Origin: DASUFZ01 sp035541475
GTDB lineage: Bacteria > Myxococcota_A > UBA9160 > SMWR01
DNA: 64,000 nt
Direction: 5' to 3'
Assembly (NCBI GenBank): GCA_035541475.1
Contig: DATKND010000172.1
Location: forward strand, 1-64,000
Position numbers and translations under genes: made by a program. The notes below the pieces were generated by a model. It was not told the origin of the DNA, did not search any database, and worked only from the letters and a program-made list of their open reading frames with translations. Positions 8,227 to 17,837 of the stretch are shown here, in pieces (the stretch's first letter is position 1; each line of letters starts with the position of its first letter).

Positions 8227-11004
8227 TTGGCGAAGGCGCTGATCATCACCGAGAAACCGAGCGTCGCGAACGACATCGCGAAGGCGCTCGGAGGCTTCAC
8301 CGAGCACGACGGCTGGTTCGAGAGCGACGACTTCGTGCTGACGTACGCGGTCGGCCACCTGTTCGAGCTGCTGCCGCCCGAGGAGATCGACGACAAGTAC
8401 AAGCGCTGGACCCTCGACGTGCTGCCGATCCTGCCGGACGAGTTCCGCTACAAGCCGAAGCCGGGACAGTCCGAGCGCGTGCGCACCATCCGGCGCCTGC
8501 TCGAGCGCAAGGACGTCGACTCGGTGATCAACGCCTGCGACGCCGGTCGCGAGGGCGAGCTGATCTTCCGCGAGATCGTCGAGCACCTCGGCTCGCAGAA
8601 GCCGATCCGCCGGCTGTGGCTCCAGTCGATGACGGACGACGCGATCCGCGACGGCTTCGCACGGCTGCGGCCGGGCGAGGAGCTGCAGGGCCTCGCCGAC
8701 GCCGCCGCCTGTCGCGCGCAGTCCGACTGGCTGATCGGCATGAACGCGACGCGCGCGCTGACCAAGCGGCTCAAGAGCCGCAAGGAGAAGACGGCCTGGT
8801 CGGCGGGCCGCGTGCAGACGCCGACGCTCGCGATGCTGGTCGACAAGGAGATCGAGGTGCTGGCGCACGTGCCGCGCCCGTTCTGGCGGGTCACCGCTCG
8901 CTTCGAGCACGCCGGACAGAGCTACGACGCCACCTGGTTCGACTCGCGCTTCGAGGCCGACGACGACCCCGAGCGCCGCGACGACCGCATCTTCGACGAG
9001 GCGCGCGCGGCGGCCATCGTCGCGGCGGTGTCGGGCCGCGCCGGCAGCGCCGAGGAGACGCGCAAGCCCTCGCGCGAGTCGGCGCCGCCGCTCTTCGACT
9101 TGACCAGCCTCCAGCGCGAGGGCAACCGCCGCTTCGGCTGGTCCGCGCGCCGGACGCTCTCGGCCGCGCAGCGCTGCTACGAGCGACACAAGGTGTTGAC
9201 CTACCCGCGCACCGACTCGCGCTGCCTGCCGAACGACTACCGCGCGACGGTGGGCCGCACGCTCGACGCCTTCGCGTCGTCGCGCAGCGGCGAGGAGGGC
9301 TACGCCGACTACGCGCGCGCCGCGAAGCACCTGAAGCAGGCGGGCCTGCAGAACGAAGGCCGCATCTTCGACAACGCCGGGGTCTCGGATCACTTCGCGA
9401 TCGTGCCGACGGGCTCGTTCCCGCCGGCGCCGCTCTCGGGCGACGACAAGCGCCTCTTCGACCTGGTGGTGCGCCGCTTCCTCGGCGCCTTCCATCCGCC
9501 CGCGCTCTGGGAGCGCGTCGAGCGGACGAGCGCGGTCGGCGACGAACGCTTCCGCACGCGTGCGCGCACCCTGGTCGAGCCGGGCTGGCGCAGCGTGCTG
9601 CCGGACCTGGCCGAGGGCGAGGACGTCGCGCCGCTGCCGCCGCTCGTGCCCGGGCAGAGCGAGGCGTCGGGCGTCGCGGTGCGAAACGTCGAGGCCGCGT
9701 CGCAGCAGGAGGAGACCAAGCCGCCCGCGCGCATCACCGAGGCGCGCCTTCTCTCGCTGATGGAGAACGCGGGCAAGCAGATCGACGACGAGGACTTCGC
9801 GGCGGTGCTGCACGAGAAGGGCATCGGGACGCCGGCGACGCGCGCCGACATCATCGAGAACCTGATCGCGAAGGGCTACGTCGTGCGCGTCGGCAAGGCG
9901 CTGCGCCCGACGGTCAAGGGCATCCGCATGATCGACACGCTCCGGCGTATCCACGTCGATCGCCTGACCTCGCCCGAGCTGACCGGCGAGCTCGAGTTCC
10001 ACCTGCGCCAGGTGGAGCAGCGCAACCGCACGAAGCGCGACTTCATGGAGGAGATCTCCGACTACACCGTCGAGATCGTGGACCGCGCGAAGGGCTTCTC
10101 GTACGAGTCGCTCTACGACGCGAACGACGTGCTCGGCGCGTGTCCCGCCTGCGGCCGGCCCGTGATCGAGATGGCCTGGTTCTATCGCTGCAAGGAGGAT
10201 CCGCCGCGCGATCCGGACTGCCCGCTGCGCATCTGGAAGGACACGTCGGGCCGCTACATCGACCGCGCGACGGTGCGCGCGCTGCTGAAGGACGGCAAGA
10301 GCGGCGTGATCGACGGCTTCACGGCGCGCGACGGCCGCACCTACCGTGGCACGCTCGAGATCGTGCCCGGCGAGTGGACCTTGGCCGTGCGTCCGGCCGG
10401 CTGGAACGAGGATGCGAGCAACGCCGAGCCCGAGTTCGAGGTGAACCCCGAGCCGCTCGGCCGCTGCCCCTTCGAAGAAGACTGCATGGTGGTCGAGTCG
10501 CCGACGCAGTTCGTGTGCGAGCGGAAGCTGAAGGAGGCCGAGCTCTCGCGCGAGGAGCGCGCGCGGCTCGCCGCCGAGGGCGCACCGCAGAGCTGCGGCT
10601 TCGTCCTGCCGCGCACGGTGTGCAAGCGCGAGATCACGCGTGACGAAGCGCTCATCTATCGGGCCGACGGCAAGACCGCGTTGCTGACCGACTTCACTTC
10701 GCGCTTCGGCCGACCGTTCTCCGCGACCCTGGTGCTGAAGGAGAACGGGCGCCACGGGTTCGAGTTCCCGCCGCGGAAAGCGCGCGGTGCCGAGACCTCC
10801 GACACCAAGGCCGGGAGCGCGGACAGCGACGCGGCGACGACCGCGAAGCCCGCGCGCGCCGGCGGCCGCAAGAAGGCGGCCGCGCGCAAGCCGAAGGCGG
10901 CGTCCGCGAAGGCCGCGACCGGCGGGCGCGCGCGCACGCGCAAGACCTCGTCGCGCCGCAAGCAGGCCCGGCGCGCCGACGCCGACAGTTCTTCGGGCGA
11001 ATAA
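8227..11004 (+). CDS. topB: DNA topoisomerase III with basic C-terminal tail
   Basis: Type IA topoisomerase of about 925 residues that relaxes and decatenates DNA through a 5'-phosphotyrosine. The Toprim start KALIITEKPSVAND and the metal-binding DAGREGELIF (about 105) are visible; the catalytic tyrosine is Y326 in TYPRTDSR. A cysteine pair CPACGRP (about 639) begins a zinc-ribbon section. The last 70 or so residues are Ala/Lys/Arg-rich, resembling a histone H1-like tail. I chose the TTG at 8227 because AGAGGGA sits nine bases upstream and homologues begin here; an in-frame ATG at 8188 has its purine stretch too close. Confidence 0.92.
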   Translation: MAKALIITEKPSVANDIAKALGGFTEHDGWFESDDFVLTYAVGHLFELLPPEEIDDKYKRWTLDVLPILPDEFRYKPKPGQSERVRTIRRLLERKDVDSVINACDAGREGELIFREIVEHLGSQKPIRRLWLQSMTDDAIRDGFARLRPGEELQGLADAAACRAQSDWLIGMNATRALTKRLKSRKEKTAWSAGRVQTPTLAMLVDKEIEVLAHVPRPFWRVTARFEHAGQSYDATWFDSRFEADDDPERRDDRIFDEARAAAIVAAVSGRAGSAEETRKPSRESAPPLFDLTSLQREGNRRFGWSARRTLSAAQRCYERHKVLTYPRTDSRCLPNDYRATVGRTLDAFASSRSGEEGYADYARAAKHLKQAGLQNEGRIFDNAGVSDHFAIVPTGSFPPAPLSGDDKRLFDLVVRRFLGAFHPPALWERVERTSAVGDERFRTRARTLVEPGWRSVLPDLAEGEDVAPLPPLVPGQSEASGVAVRNVEAASQQEETKPPARITEARLLSLMENAGKQIDDEDFAAVLHEKGIGTPATRADIIENLIAKGYVVRVGKALRPTVKGIRMIDTLRRIHVDRLTSPELTGELEFHLRQVEQRNRTKRDFMEEISDYTVEIVDRAKGFSYESLYDANDVLGACPACGRPVIEMAWFYRCKEDPPRDPDCPLRIWKDTSGRYIDRATVRALLKDGKSGVIDGFTARDGRTYRGTLEIVPGEWTLAVRPAGWNEDASNAEPEFEVNPEPLGRCPFEEDCMVVESPTQFVCERKLKEAELSREERARLAAEGAPQSCGFVLPRTVCKREITRDEALIYRADGKTALLTDFTSRFGRPFSATLVLKENGRHGFEFPPRKARGAETSDTKAGSADSDAATTAKPARAGGRKKAAARKPKAASAKAATGGRARTRKTSSRRKQARRADADSSSGE

Positions 11005-11090
11005 CCCGAAGCAACTCGCGCTCGCGTTCGCGCGCGGTCGAAACTGATCGGTACCGCGACGCGCCGCGTCGAGTCGCGCGCGAGCCGCGC

Positions 11091-11108
11091 ACGAACGGTG
11101 TCGTTCGT
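11091..11108. promoter_or_regulatory. candidate operator palindrome upstream of the DUF1302 gene
   Basis: ACGAAC (11091-11096) and GTTCGT (11103-11108) form a perfect 6-6-6 dyad, the size of many one-component regulator sites. It lies just upstream of the proposed -35 element at 11120. No regulator gene is adjacent other than the kinase/regulator pair beyond the next two genes. Confidence 0.35.
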
Positions 11109-11119
11109 CGAAAAATCGG

Positions 11120-11149
11120 ATGACACCTCCGTCGCGACGGGTGTAAAAC
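11120..11149 (+). promoter_or_regulatory. sigma70-like promoter for the DUF1302 gene
   Basis: ATGACA (11120-11125) matches the -35 consensus at five of six positions; TAAAAC (11144-11149) matches the -10 at four; the spacer is 18 bp. The leader to the ATG would be about 90 nt and carries a good ribosome site just before 11247. Confidence 0.5.
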
Positions 11150-11246
11150 AATGCCCGGGAAAAGCGCCGGGACGGAGTTCACTGCGAAGCAGGCGGTGTG
11201 CTGCCGCGCCCGCTCGGTTGCAGACACGCAGACACGAGGAGGGTTC

Positions 11247-14200
11247 ATGGCGGGTGCCGCTGCGAGTCGAGGGTTCGCGCGCTGTCTCTCGCTCGCCGCA
11301 CTGGCCGCCGCGAGCCTCGCGCTGACTGCGAGCGGCGCGCGCGCGATCGAAGCGCTCGACGGACGCTTGCAGTTCCACGGCTACGCCGAGATGCAGCTGC
11401 GCGCGCTCGACGAGAAGTTCTCGCAGGAGCTCGACCTCTCGCAGTGGTACAACGTCCTCAACCTCGAGCTCGAGTTCGACATCGCGCCCGACGGCATCGG
11501 CCCGATCAACCTGATGTCGGCGTACGTCCGCGCCGAGGCCCGCTACGACGCGATCTACAACAACGGCTTCTACATGTTCCCGTCGATCGACACGTACGGG
11601 AACGCCTCCAGGAACCTGCCGAAGCGGCTGCGCGACGCCGAGACCAAGCAGATGGGCGGCGTCATCAAGACGGTCGATCGCTTCGGCGAGTTCAAGACGC
11701 AGCGCATCACCAACCGCGATCCGTTCCCGATCGCGCCGCCGGTCCAGACCGTTCCCGGCTCGAACATCGACATCGGCCACGGATTCAATGATCCAACCGC
11801 CGAGAGCCTGTACCCCGACGGCCTCAACGTCGCGAAGGGCGGCCCCGACGAGATCCCGGCCGACGGACGCCAGAGCGACTACGGCATGCGCCGCGGCTAC
11901 CCGGGCTTCGACACGTTCTTCACGCAGGCCGGACCCGACAACCAGTTCGGCACCGACGACGACCCGGCTCGCTACGTGATGCGCCACGTGCGCGACTTCG
12001 AGTTCACGTTCAAGGACATCCGCGGCCCGCTCGGCAACGACACGATGATCATGGGCCCGTGGCTGCCGAAGAACTTCATCACGGCCAATGCGCTGAACAC
12101 CGATCGCGGCAATCCGTTCCGCGGCCGCATCGCGCCGACGCCGCCGATGCTGCTCAACAACTTCTTCATCAATCAGAGCTTCGGCGACGCGCAGATCGGC
12201 GCGATCCGCTTCCACGAGGGCGACCTGATCGTCAATCCGGCGGCGCTCGCGTCGACCATCCCGCTGCCCGCGCCGGGCGAGCTGAGCTACGCCAAGATCG
12301 ACATCCTCGATCCCACGCTCATGCGCATCCTGACGGCGCCCGGCCAGGTCCCGACGAACGCCGCGACGGTCAACCCGAACCTCGTCTACCTGGACCTGCG
12401 CGGCTTCCCGGTTCTCGGAGGGCCCAACGGCGGGACAATCCCGGCCTTGCTCAGCGCCACCTTCCCGGGCCGTTGGACGTACTCGTCGTTCTCCTCGACA
12501 GGCGTCACGGCCAACACGCTGCTGACGGACGACGTCGGCGGCGACTTCATGGGCGGCATCGTGCCCTGCGCCGACCCGACGGTCCAGCCTGCGAACCACA
12601 TTGCGAACTCCTACCGCGCGGGCACCGCTCCGACGCCTCCGGATAGCCTGTGCGTCGAGAGCGCGAGCACCGGCGGAGGTCCCGGACCCGGCACGACGGG
12701 CCAGACCGGCGGCACGCCGGGCAACCCGGCGAACGTCGACCCGGGCGATCCGAAGGGCTCCTACACGTCGCCGGGTCTGACAAAGATGACGGGCGGCTTC
12801 AGCCAGATCGTCTTTCAGAACGGCCAGTTCGTGCTCCAGACGATTCCCGACAACCACGGCGAGACGCCCTTCCGCCCCGCGCCGGATCTCCCGAACCTGG
12901 GCCAGCGCCTGATCGCGCGCGACAGCACGGGCGCTCTGATCGACATGGGCCAGGTCCCGAATCTCAACCAGAACCACGATCAGGCGCAGGGCCTGTACAT
13001 CCCGAGCAAGGGCGCGCTGCGCGAGATCCGCAGCGACCACCTCGACAGCCTCGAGTTCAACTTCGACGAGACCGATCGCGCCTGGAACCACGGGCAGGAC
13101 CAGCAGGAGAACCGGGAGCTGAAGGAGGCCTACACCGACATCGAGGTGCTCGACAGCCGCCTGTGGATGCGCCTCGGCCTCCAGAACATCGTGTGGGGCA
13201 AGACGGAGCTCTTCCGCACCACCGACCAGTTCAACCCGCAGGACCTGGCGCTCTCCTCACTGCCCTCGCTTGAGGAGTCGCGCATCGCGCTGTGGTCCGC
13301 GCGCTTCGTCTACTCGCTCTACGACATCGGCCCTCTCGAGGACGTCCGCGCGGAGTTCGCGATGAACCTCGATCAGTACAAGCCGAACGACCTCGGCGCC
13401 TGCGGCGAGCCCTACACGCCGGACGTCGTCTGCACGCTCACCAACGGCATCTTCGCCCACGGCCTCGTCGGCGTCGGCGTGATCGGCATCGACCGTCCCG
13501 AGGCCCCGTGGAAGAAGCTCAGCGACCTCGAGTTGGGCGGCCGCATCGAGTGGCGCTGGGACCGCTTCAGCTTCGCCCTGATGGACTTCTGGGGCTTCAG
13601 CGACTTCCCGCACCCGGAGGCGCAGTGGTACTACGACCGCTCGGTCGACGTCGACACGGGTCGCCCGCTGGTCGGCGTGCTGCCGACCCAGCAGCCCGGG
13701 AAGTGCGGCGCCTTCGCGGGCGAGAGTGTCGTCGACACCATGAACGCGACGGTGAACGGTGTGGCGACCAAGCCGTTCGTGCCGAGCAATACCCCAGGCT
13801 TTGCACCGGTCAACATCGCCTACAACTCGTCGTTCGCGTCGCACCCCTTCTCCGTCACGACCGGCGCACCGGTGCTCGACCCGCTCGCGCCCGGCTTCAC
13901 GACCTTGAAGCGCGGCGGCATCGGGCGCGATCCAGACTGCCTGCGGCCGGGCGGCGCGCCGGGCAGCGCAAACGCCTTCGCGTTCGACCAGGACATCCTC
14001 GCCCAGACCAACGCCCTCTACAATCACTCGGTCAACCAGCAGATCTTCGCATGGATCTGCGCGGGCACGATCGGCATCGCCGCAAGTCTCGATGCAGGCT
14101 CCTGCGCCTGGACCATCTTCGCCAGCGACGCGGTGCTGCAGAAGCAGCTCCTGCCGATCTCGTTCGTCGAATCGCTCACGACGTTGTTTGCCGGCGAGCA

Positions 14201-16343
14201 GTCGGGCAGCGCGGGCCCGCCCCAGTTCATGGGCCTCATCGCGAACACCATCAAGACTACACAAGCTGCCGCGGGCATGTCGGCCTTCCCGTTGGCATCG
14301 CTGAACATGCTCTACAACAACCCGGCCGCGCCCTTCGACCGCAACGGAAACGGCGTGGTCGACCGGACGAACTGCAACGACGCCACGAATCTCAGCAACT
14401 GCGATCTCGGCGGCTTCGACGGATTCGACGGCCGCGTGCAGATCAACGGCCGGCAGCCCGCGGCGGTGAATGCCAACCAGGTCTCGGGCTTCATCACGCT
14501 CGACCAGTCGCTCACCAACGAGCAGCGCGCGCTGCTCGGCTGCGGTCCGTTCTATGGCAGCCGCTGCGACTCCTCGCTGCGCTACCGCGACACGAATCGA
14601 GACACCTACTTCGGCAGCTATGGCGGCCTCGACTTCATGAACATGGAGGCCTCCGCCCTGGTGCAGTCGTGGCCCGGCGTCGAGGGCACCGTCAAGACCG
14701 ACACGACGACCTCGAACAAGATTCAGCCGGGCACCGTCGGCTGGGTTCCGACCATGGACGATCGCGGCAGCTTCAACAACGGCATCGGCGGTCCGATCTG
14801 CACGCACTTCGTGATGAGCGAACACCGCGAGGTGAAGCTTCCCGGCTGTCGCGGCGTGCAGACGCTCCAGGTCACCCATACGGCGAACGGCGATCCAGTC
14901 GTCCTGGTCTCCTTCGAGCAGGGCTACCTGCCCTCGATCGACGGCTGCGTGATCGGCACGCAGATCAACAATCCGGGTCACAGCCCGGTGCAGGTGGTGT
15001 TCGACCCGAACGGGCCCGCGCCGAGCGCGCAGCTCAAGACGGAGCTCGGCTTGTGCAACGGCGCGCGCACGAAGCAGGTCCAGCCGCGGCGCGTCATGAT
15101 CTTCAACCCGGATGGAACACCGGTCACGGTGAACGGCCAGCCGCAGTTCACGGCCGCCAACCCGTGTACAGGGGTGGGCAACATCGGCATCGGGCCCGGC
15201 TTGCCGGACGACCCGCTTCGCGTCTGCAACGCAAAGACGGTCACGTTGCAGGATCTCCCTCTCTTCCATCCGACGGCCGGCTGCGTTGCCTCCGGCTTCT
15301 CCTTCCAGGTGCCGGGGGCCACGCCCGACGACTGTCGCTACTGGATGTACCGGAACTACGTGCAGGAGTTCTTCAACGGCACCGCGCAGCTCTTCCAGAA
15401 CGAGTTGGCGGCCTTCTCGTGGAACTTCCTGATGTTCCTGACCTTGACGTCCTGCAACCTCACGAGCTTCGACCTCGACGGCAACGACCACCTCCTGACG
15501 AACGGCGGACCGCGCTCCCAGGGGCCGGGGCCGGCCGGTCCGGGCGACCCGAACTGCTTCGACCCGAACAATCCCTACACGAAGGGACGTTGCTCGATCT
15601 CGACGCCGGAGTTCTGCACGAACGTGAAGGGCTTCCTGACGGCGGCTGGCGTCGAGAAGAACACCGCGCTCGCGGGCGGCAACAACCGCTTCGGACGCCG
15701 CACCTTCATCTGGGACAGCGGCGGCGAGCTCACGCTCGACTACCAGCAGCGCAACGTGCTCGGTCTCTCGTCCGACTTCGCCGAGGACCACACCAAAACC
15801 AATTGGGGCGTCGAGTTCACCTACATCGGGAAGGAGCCGTTCCAGGACAACGCCTCGATGGTGGGCGTGAGCCAGTCGTCGTCGCTCAACCTGACGGTCT
15901 CGGTCGATCGCCCGACCTTCATCAACTTCCTGAACCCGAACCGGACCTTCTTCTTCAACAGCCAGTGGTTCTTCAACTACCTGACGAACTACCACGACAC
16001 CTACAACTTCGACGGTCCGTTCAACGTGCTCTTCACGTTCGCGATGTTCACGGGCTACTTCCAGGACCGCGTGCAGCCACAGCTCGTCACGGTCTTCGAC
16101 TTCAAGTCGCAATCCGGCGGCCTGCTGCCATCGTTCCAGTACCGCTTCACGGATTCGTTCTCCGTGACGATCGGGACGTTCTACTTCTTCGGCCACACGG
16201 AGCTGAAGGACATGCCCGTGCGCGACTTCGCCCCAGCCGCGAACCGCTCGGGCGCGAACGCCTACGAGAACGGCGTGGACAACATCCTCGCGTTGATCCG
16301 CCAACGCGACGAGGTGTTCATGCGGCTCAGGTATACGTTCTAG
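11247..16343 (+). CDS. giant DUF1302-family outer-membrane protein
   Basis: 1698 residues. Signal peptide (LALTASGARA then IEALDG) followed by the beta-rich DUF1302 start, and the C-terminal RLRYTF ends in phenylalanine as outer-membrane barrels do. The segment MRLGLQNIVWGKTE is typical of the family. Known members are usually around 600 residues; this one has very long Asn/Pro/Cys-containing inserts, including an EF-hand or thrombospondin-type-3-like loop DRNGNGVVDRTNCND near residue 1030. GAGGAGGG precedes the ATG. It is convergent with a DUF1329 gene, its common neighbour in other bacteria, where the pair is linked to steroid or terpenoid use. Export or uptake of a hydrophobic compound is inferred. 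Confidence 0.85.
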   Translation: MAGAAASRGFARCLSLAALAAASLALTASGARAIEALDGRLQFHGYAEMQLRALDEKFSQELDLSQWYNVLNLELEFDIAPDGIGPINLMSAYVRAEARYDAIYNNGFYMFPSIDTYGNASRNLPKRLRDAETKQMGGVIKTVDRFGEFKTQRITNRDPFPIAPPVQTVPGSNIDIGHGFNDPTAESLYPDGLNVAKGGPDEIPADGRQSDYGMRRGYPGFDTFFTQAGPDNQFGTDDDPARYVMRHVRDFEFTFKDIRGPLGNDTMIMGPWLPKNFITANALNTDRGNPFRGRIAPTPPMLLNNFFINQSFGDAQIGAIRFHEGDLIVNPAALASTIPLPAPGELSYAKIDILDPTLMRILTAPGQVPTNAATVNPNLVYLDLRGFPVLGGPNGGTIPALLSATFPGRWTYSSFSSTGVTANTLLTDDVGGDFMGGIVPCADPTVQPANHIANSYRAGTAPTPPDSLCVESASTGGGPGPGTTGQTGGTPGNPANVDPGDPKGSYTSPGLTKMTGGFSQIVFQNGQFVLQTIPDNHGETPFRPAPDLPNLGQRLIARDSTGALIDMGQVPNLNQNHDQAQGLYIPSKGALREIRSDHLDSLEFNFDETDRAWNHGQDQQENRELKEAYTDIEVLDSRLWMRLGLQNIVWGKTELFRTTDQFNPQDLALSSLPSLEESRIALWSARFVYSLYDIGPLEDVRAEFAMNLDQYKPNDLGACGEPYTPDVVCTLTNGIFAHGLVGVGVIGIDRPEAPWKKLSDLELGGRIEWRWDRFSFALMDFWGFSDFPHPEAQWYYDRSVDVDTGRPLVGVLPTQQPGKCGAFAGESVVDTMNATVNGVATKPFVPSNTPGFAPVNIAYNSSFASHPFSVTTGAPVLDPLAPGFTTLKRGGIGRDPDCLRPGGAPGSANAFAFDQDILAQTNALYNHSVNQQIFAWICAGTIGIAASLDAGSCAWTIFASDAVLQKQLLPISFVESLTTLFAGEQSGSAGPPQFMGLIANTIKTTQAAAGMSAFPLASLNMLYNNPAAPFDRNGNGVVDRTNCNDATNLSNCDLGGFDGFDGRVQINGRQPAAVNANQVSGFITLDQSLTNEQRALLGCGPFYGSRCDSSLRYRDTNRDTYFGSYGGLDFMNMEASALVQSWPGVEGTVKTDTTTSNKIQPGTVGWVPTMDDRGSFNNGIGGPICTHFVMSEHREVKLPGCRGVQTLQVTHTANGDPVVLVSFEQGYLPSIDGCVIGTQINNPGHSPVQVVFDPNGPAPSAQLKTELGLCNGARTKQVQPRRVMIFNPDGTPVTVNGQPQFTAANPCTGVGNIGIGPGLPDDPLRVCNAKTVTLQDLPLFHPTAGCVASGFSFQVPGATPDDCRYWMYRNYVQEFFNGTAQLFQNELAAFSWNFLMFLTLTSCNLTSFDLDGNDHLLTNGGPRSQGPGPAGPGDPNCFDPNNPYTKGRCSISTPEFCTNVKGFLTAAGVEKNTALAGGNNRFGRRTFIWDSGGELTLDYQQRNVLGLSSDFAEDHTKTNWGVEFTYIGKEPFQDNASMVGVSQSSSLNLTVSVDRPTFINFLNPNRTFFFNSQWFFNYLTNYHDTYNFDGPFNVLFTFAMFTGYFQDRVQPQLVTVFDFKSQSGGLLPSFQYRFTDSFSVTIGTFYFFGHTELKDMPVRDFAPAANRSGANAYENGVDNILALIRQRDEVFMRLRYTF

Positions 16344-16367
16344 CAATCCGCCGCGCGGCGCGGCTGG

Positions 16368-17837
16368 CTAGTGCAAGCGATCGAGCACCGCGGGTGACGT
16401 GAGGCGGTGCAGCTCCGAGTCCTCGGGCGGCGTCGACACGATGTCGTAGCTCTCGCGGCGCCAACCGCTGCCGCCCTCGAGCGCGTCGTAGAAGACCTCC
16501 GCGACCGGATCGAAGACGTTGGCCTTCGCGCCGCCGGGCCAGTCCGGGTAGCGCGTCAGGTCGCCGCTGTAGCGCGACACCAGGATGCCCACCTCCTCCA
16601 TCTGCTGTCCACCCTTGCGGCGCGTCACGACGTAGAGGGGCTGCCCCGTCTGGTAGTCGATCCAGAGCGTCAGGAAGTCGTACTCGAGTCCGCGCTCCTT
16701 CAAGGTGCCCTGCAGCACGACCGCGTAGCGGACGTCCCAGCGGTCGTTGCCGACCGAGAGCCCGCTCTCGCCGAAGTTGCGGTTGCGATCCTCCGGATAG
16801 CCGGTGCGCGTGATGTTGATCGGCGCGAGCACCACGCGTTCGCTCTGTAACCGCCAGATGTAGGCGTTCGGTCGCAGCGAGAGGCCGGTGAAGCCGCGGC
16901 GCAGGTTCTCCGTCACCTGGATCGACTCGCCGGCCGTCGGATTGATCGCGCCGTTGGTCGCGATGCCGCCGCCGATCGGGAGCGCGCCGCCACCGGCGTC
17001 GCCCGACACGCGGTAGCGAGGCATGTAGAGCCCGTCGACCCAGCCGGATCCCGCGCGGCGCATCTTCTTCATCGTCGGCACGTACACGAAGGTGTCGTCG
17101 GGGCGCTCGTAGTCCAGCGCGACCTGGAGCGGCCGCAGCTGCCGCCAGGCGAGATTGCGCGCGGGGGTCGGCTCGGCGAAGTAGCCGCCGGCCACCCACT
17201 CGGTGTCCGGCGCAACCGGGAGCGCGTAATTGCTCGCGGCGAGATCCGCGCGGTGGCTCGTCTGGAGCCAGAACCAGTTGCCCTCGTAGGTCTGGATGCC
17301 GCCGACGCGGCTCGGCATGTCGACGAGGCGGAACTTGCCGATCGGTCCGGAGCCCCGGTAGCGAAGCTCCGCGTTCCAGGCCCAGCGAACCGCCGCGTCG
17401 GGCGACGCCGGATCGATCGTGTCGGGCGGGAAGGGCAGGCCGGCGACGTAGCCGCGCAGGTTGCCGTCCTCGTCGACCTTCGCCTGACCCGCGAAGCGCT
17501 TCGTCGCTGCGTCGTACCACTCGGCGGTCGCGTAGCGGCGGTGGCAGGGCCCGATCTCGAGGCGCATGCCGTCGTGGAAGAAGGTGTCGCGGTTCCTCCA
17601 GACCTCCGGCGGCAGCAGGCTGCCGAGCAGCAGCACGTCCTCGAAGTGCAGCTCGATGCCCTCGCGCAGGCGGAACGAGGTCGCGTCCTCGGCCGGGCTC
17701 GCCCCCGGGATGTTGGTCAACACGGGGCACTCGTTCTCGGGCGGGAGGCCTCCGCCTGCGGCGGCCGCCCCCGCCAATAGCAGGGCGAACGCGACGAGGC
17801 CTCGCGAGACGCGTGAGCGCGCGCGGATCCAGAACAT
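16368..17837 (-). CDS. DUF1329-family periplasmic/outer-membrane protein
   Basis: 489 residues with a signal peptide (VAFALLLAGAAAAGG) and the conserved course of DUF1329 proteins, whose fold resembles LolA. Recognisable are the early LREGIELHFEDVLLLGS region and the later TFVYVPTMKKMRRAGSGW, equivalent to the R-R-L-x-x-P segment of LolA-like lipid carriers. The gene points at the DUF1302 gene with 24 bp between the stops. DUF1302, DUF1329 and an RND transporter are known to travel together; here the RND/MMPL and a second LolA-like gene are 40 kb away. Its ATG overlaps the upstream-most possible start of the kinase gene. Confidence 0.87.
   Translation of the reverse strand: MFWIRARSRVSRGLVAFALLLAGAAAAGGGLPPENECPVLTNIPGASPAEDATSFRLREGIELHFEDVLLLGSLLPPEVWRNRDTFFHDGMRLEIGPCHRRYATAEWYDAATKRFAGQAKVDEDGNLRGYVAGLPFPPDTIDPASPDAAVRWAWNAELRYRGSGPIGKFRLVDMPSRVGGIQTYEGNWFWLQTSHRADLAASNYALPVAPDTEWVAGGYFAEPTPARNLAWRQLRPLQVALDYERPDDTFVYVPTMKKMRRAGSGWVDGLYMPRYRVSGDAGGGALPIGGGIATNGAINPTAGESIQVTENLRRGFTGLSLRPNAYIWRLQSERVVLAPINITRTGYPEDRNRNFGESGLSVGNDRWDVRYAVVLQGTLKERGLEYDFLTLWIDYQTGQPLYVVTRRKGGQQMEEVGILVSRYSGDLTRYPDWPGGAKANVFDPVAEVFYDALEGGSGWRRESYDIVSTPPEDSELHRLTSPAVLDRLH

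Noticed and set aside
8089..16346. Very long open frames antisense to topB and the DUF1302 gene (8089-11151, 10656-13091 and 13257-16346, minus)
   Set aside because: Composition is Arg/Ala/Glu/Val-rich with no domains; GC-rich codon bias on the opposite strand explains lack of stops.
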